Positions 62,301 to 64,000 of a DNA stretch of 64,000 nt are shown piece by piece (within the stretch, counting starts at the first letter, position 1; every line of letters begins with the position of its first letter). The stretch is taken from contig NC_030852.1 in NCBI RefSeq assembly GCF_000208745.1, positions 26,769,471 to 26,833,470 of the forward strand, given 5' to 3'. The position numbers and the translations under genes are program-made. Under the pieces are notes generated by a model, which was given only the letters and a program-made list of their open reading frames with translations, had not been told where the DNA came from and searched no databases. The stretch comes from Theobroma cacao (Eukaryota; Streptophyta; Magnoliopsida; Malvales; Malvaceae).

Positions 62301-62977
62301 TATGATGGACCAAATCACCCAATCTACCCATTTGTCCACCCGCAATAAAACTTAAAATTTGGCATACTAATTTTTTGCCCCAAAGTGGCTTAATTGCACG
62401 GTTAATCACATCTTCCATCCTCTATACATCTACTAAAAGAAAAAAACAACAAAAAATAAATACCAAACCAAGCAATCAACAGAAAAGAAAAAACAAATCA
62501 AATTTCACCTTCGAAGTCTTGCCGTCGAGTTCAGGCAACTCGATCTTGGGAGCAGTGATCGGATGGATAAGTAATAGGATATTAAACTAATCGTATGAGC
62601 AATTGCCAGTTAGTTCATGCCTCTCCGTCTCTGAAATCATTTTTTGGTAAGAGTAAGGGAAAGCTTAACAAAGAAACTGAAAAAGGAAAAAGAAAAAGAA
62701 ACTGAAAAGGGCAAAAAAACGTGACTGTGATTGGGAGAAAAATATTTTATTTTTTAATTAATTAATTAATAGTTTTTTTAATATTTATTATTAAATTTTT
62801 AATTTTTTTTACTTCGTTAATGAGATGTTGAATTTTGATGACTTCACAGTATCAGTGTGCCTTCTATAAATATATAATATATGTATCTCCTGTCCTCCTC
62901 GCTTCTCCCTTTCTTTTTGTCCTTCAAGTTTCAGATGCCAATAGAAACAGTCAAACAACGGCGACATCGAATCCAAA

Positions 62978-63850
62978 ATGCCGGCTCTCCCCAAAAACCC
63001 GAATTCCTCCGCGCGGCTGTTGGCGGACAGCGCGGAGGCGGAGCGGCGACTGCTGGAGGCGGAGGAGCGATTGAGGGAGGCCATAGAGGAGCTCCAGAGA
63101 CGTCAGAGGACGGCGGCGAGTGGCCAACACCCGCCATGCGACCACGCTGACGACTCCTGCGTGGCCAACGCCATTGGTAATCTTTGCCAAAGCTTTCTCC
63201 TTTCTTATGGTGTTAGAGTGGGCATCGGGATTCTTCTTCGCGCTTTTAAGCTAGCCAGAAGACAGTCTTATTCTTCGCTTCTTGATCTCAAGGTTAGAGT
63301 TTTTTTATGGCATTTTTATAAAATGTTTTGCTTTGAATTGGTTGTTTTGTAAATTGTGAAATGTTTTTGGAACTGAATTTGTATTTTTTTCCTAATTTAT
63401 TTTTTTATAAAATAGTTGATTAGATGGTTTTGATGTATGATTATGTGAACTGAACTGTTTAAAAGTGTGGACTTTGTTACTGTCATTTTCCTAATGAGTT
63501 GAAAAAAAGGAACTCCTTTAAAAAAAAAAAAGAGAAGAAGAAAGAAAGGATCAAATTTGAGGCTAATAAAGTAAGATGAAATTAGATGGGTTTTGGGCAA
63601 ATTTTCTGGGATTTTGGGTTTTATTATTTGGCTTTGCAAGGAATTATCACTTAAGAATATGAAGAAATGTGATATTAGCAGATGTTTAATGTTTGAATTT
63701 TGTTTTTCAGCAACTTGTCTCTGAGAAAGATTTGATAGTAAGAGAAGAAGCATGCCGTGTTGGTTTACTTTTTGGTGGCTTCACAGGATCATACCATGCG
63801 CTTAGATGTTTACTAAGAAAGCTGAGAAAGAAAGAAACACCAGTGAACGC
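62978..63850 (+). CDS. Tim17/Tim22/Tim23-family membrane protein, 5' part (runs off window)
   Basis: Two exons are visible (62978-63292 and 63711-63850), giving about 151 residues before the window ends inside intron 2. After a short N-terminus comes an Ala/Glu/Arg-rich coiled coil (about residues 16-44, SAEAERRLLEAEERLREAIE), then a Gly-containing hydrophobic segment (NLCQSFLLSYGVRVGIGILL), and in exon 2 EEACRVGLLFGGFTGSYHAL followed by basic RKLRKKE. Gly-rich membrane segments of this type and the R-x-G-x(3)-G-G-x-x-G pattern belong to the Tim17/TMEM135-like group. From memory the Arabidopsis counterpart is At5g51150, close to FSD2. Location could be the mitochondrial inner or the peroxisomal membrane. 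The donor at 63851 (GTAAGT) is good. Confidence 0.8.
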
Positions 63851-64000
63851 GTAAGTTTGCTACATAAAGACTTTGCTTTTTTTTTTTCCCCTATAGATGC
63901 TTCTCATTGTTTGGTTTATGTTATATGATTAGTTGAATAGTTGAAAAATTTTTATGCATGCTAGAGCCTACTCCTTATTTTTGACATTGTTTGAGGTGGT

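Larger units (their letters stand above)
59456..62977. other. Gene-free AT-rich region before the last gene
   Basis: Contains a direct repeat at about 59942-60075 (ATTTATGAAGAGGGTGTCTA and ATTTATGAAGAGAGTGTCTA, 72 bases apart), an ORF-bearing GC-richer block, an AT-rich element with inverted ends, and the promoter of the Tim17-family gene. Confidence 0.5.

Noticed and set aside
62500..62570. Minus-strand phrase TAPKIELPELDGKTSKV
   Set aside because: Looks protein-like but is only about 20 codons long, lies in no larger frame and matches no family I know.
62931..63190. Several overlapping ORFs on both strands around the Tim17-family first exon
   Set aside because: GC-rich coding exon shadows; only the 62978 frame continues across a proper splice into a conserved exon.

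Overview
The window is nuclear DNA from a flowering plant, almost certainly a eudicot. It is AT-rich, its genes are split by short GT-AG introns, several products carry plastid transit peptides or secretory signals, and the families are plant ones: FSD2-type Fe superoxide dismutase, LSD1-finger metacaspases, pectin methylesterase and an nsLTP cluster. From memory, the order FSD2, pterin-dehydratase-like, PABN and Tim17-family matches an Arabidopsis chromosome 5 block (around At5g51100-At5g51150). PPME1-like pectinesterase and GDH2 are near neighbours elsewhere on that chromosome. A woody rosid would fit, but the species cannot be fixed from sequence alone.

Layout. 1-1818: 3' part of a divergent CDC20-like WD40 gene (+). 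2284-4393: plastid Fe-SOD FSD2 (-), convergent with it. 5853-7456: plastid pterin-4a-carbinolamine-dehydratase-like protein of the RAF2/SDIRIP1 type (-). 8015-8979: HMG-box protein (+), divergent from the previous gene. 9405-12134 and 17822-19781: two type I metacaspases (-) in tandem, separated by 5.7 kb that holds a 1.1-kb terminal-inverted-repeat element and a large fold-back element built on six copies of a ~339-bp tandem repeat. 22019-23601: secreted pectinesterase (+). 23.6-28.6 kb: AT-rich repeats. 28655-35216: three tandem LTP-like genes (+), with an LTR-like remnant and an N-linked duplication between the first two. 36.1-36.9 kb: LINE RNase H relic. 37844-40044: nuclear poly(A)-binding protein (+). 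41293-43078: Mediator subunit MED31 (+). 43.8-53.2 kb: repeat-rich stretch with nested inverted copies. 53357-56757: complete NAD(H)-glutamate dehydrogenase (+). 57.4-59.5 kb: a LINE RNase H relic, then a LIL3 (light-harvesting-like 3) pseudogene. 62978 to the end: 5' part of a Tim17/22/23-family membrane protein gene (+).

The genes do not form a pathway. They are independent housekeeping, stress and cell-wall genes. Two local expansions stand out: the metacaspase pair (cell death and proteostasis) and the LTP triplet (small secreted proteins). Three families of short non-coding elements recur across the window and explain most long gene-free stretches. I found no convincing tRNA, rRNA or CRISPR feature, and no clearly new protein system. 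The least explained items are the ACGT-rich satellite-bearing fold-back between the metacaspases, a GC-rich insert inside one transposon copy, and a short coding-like block near 5.5 kb.
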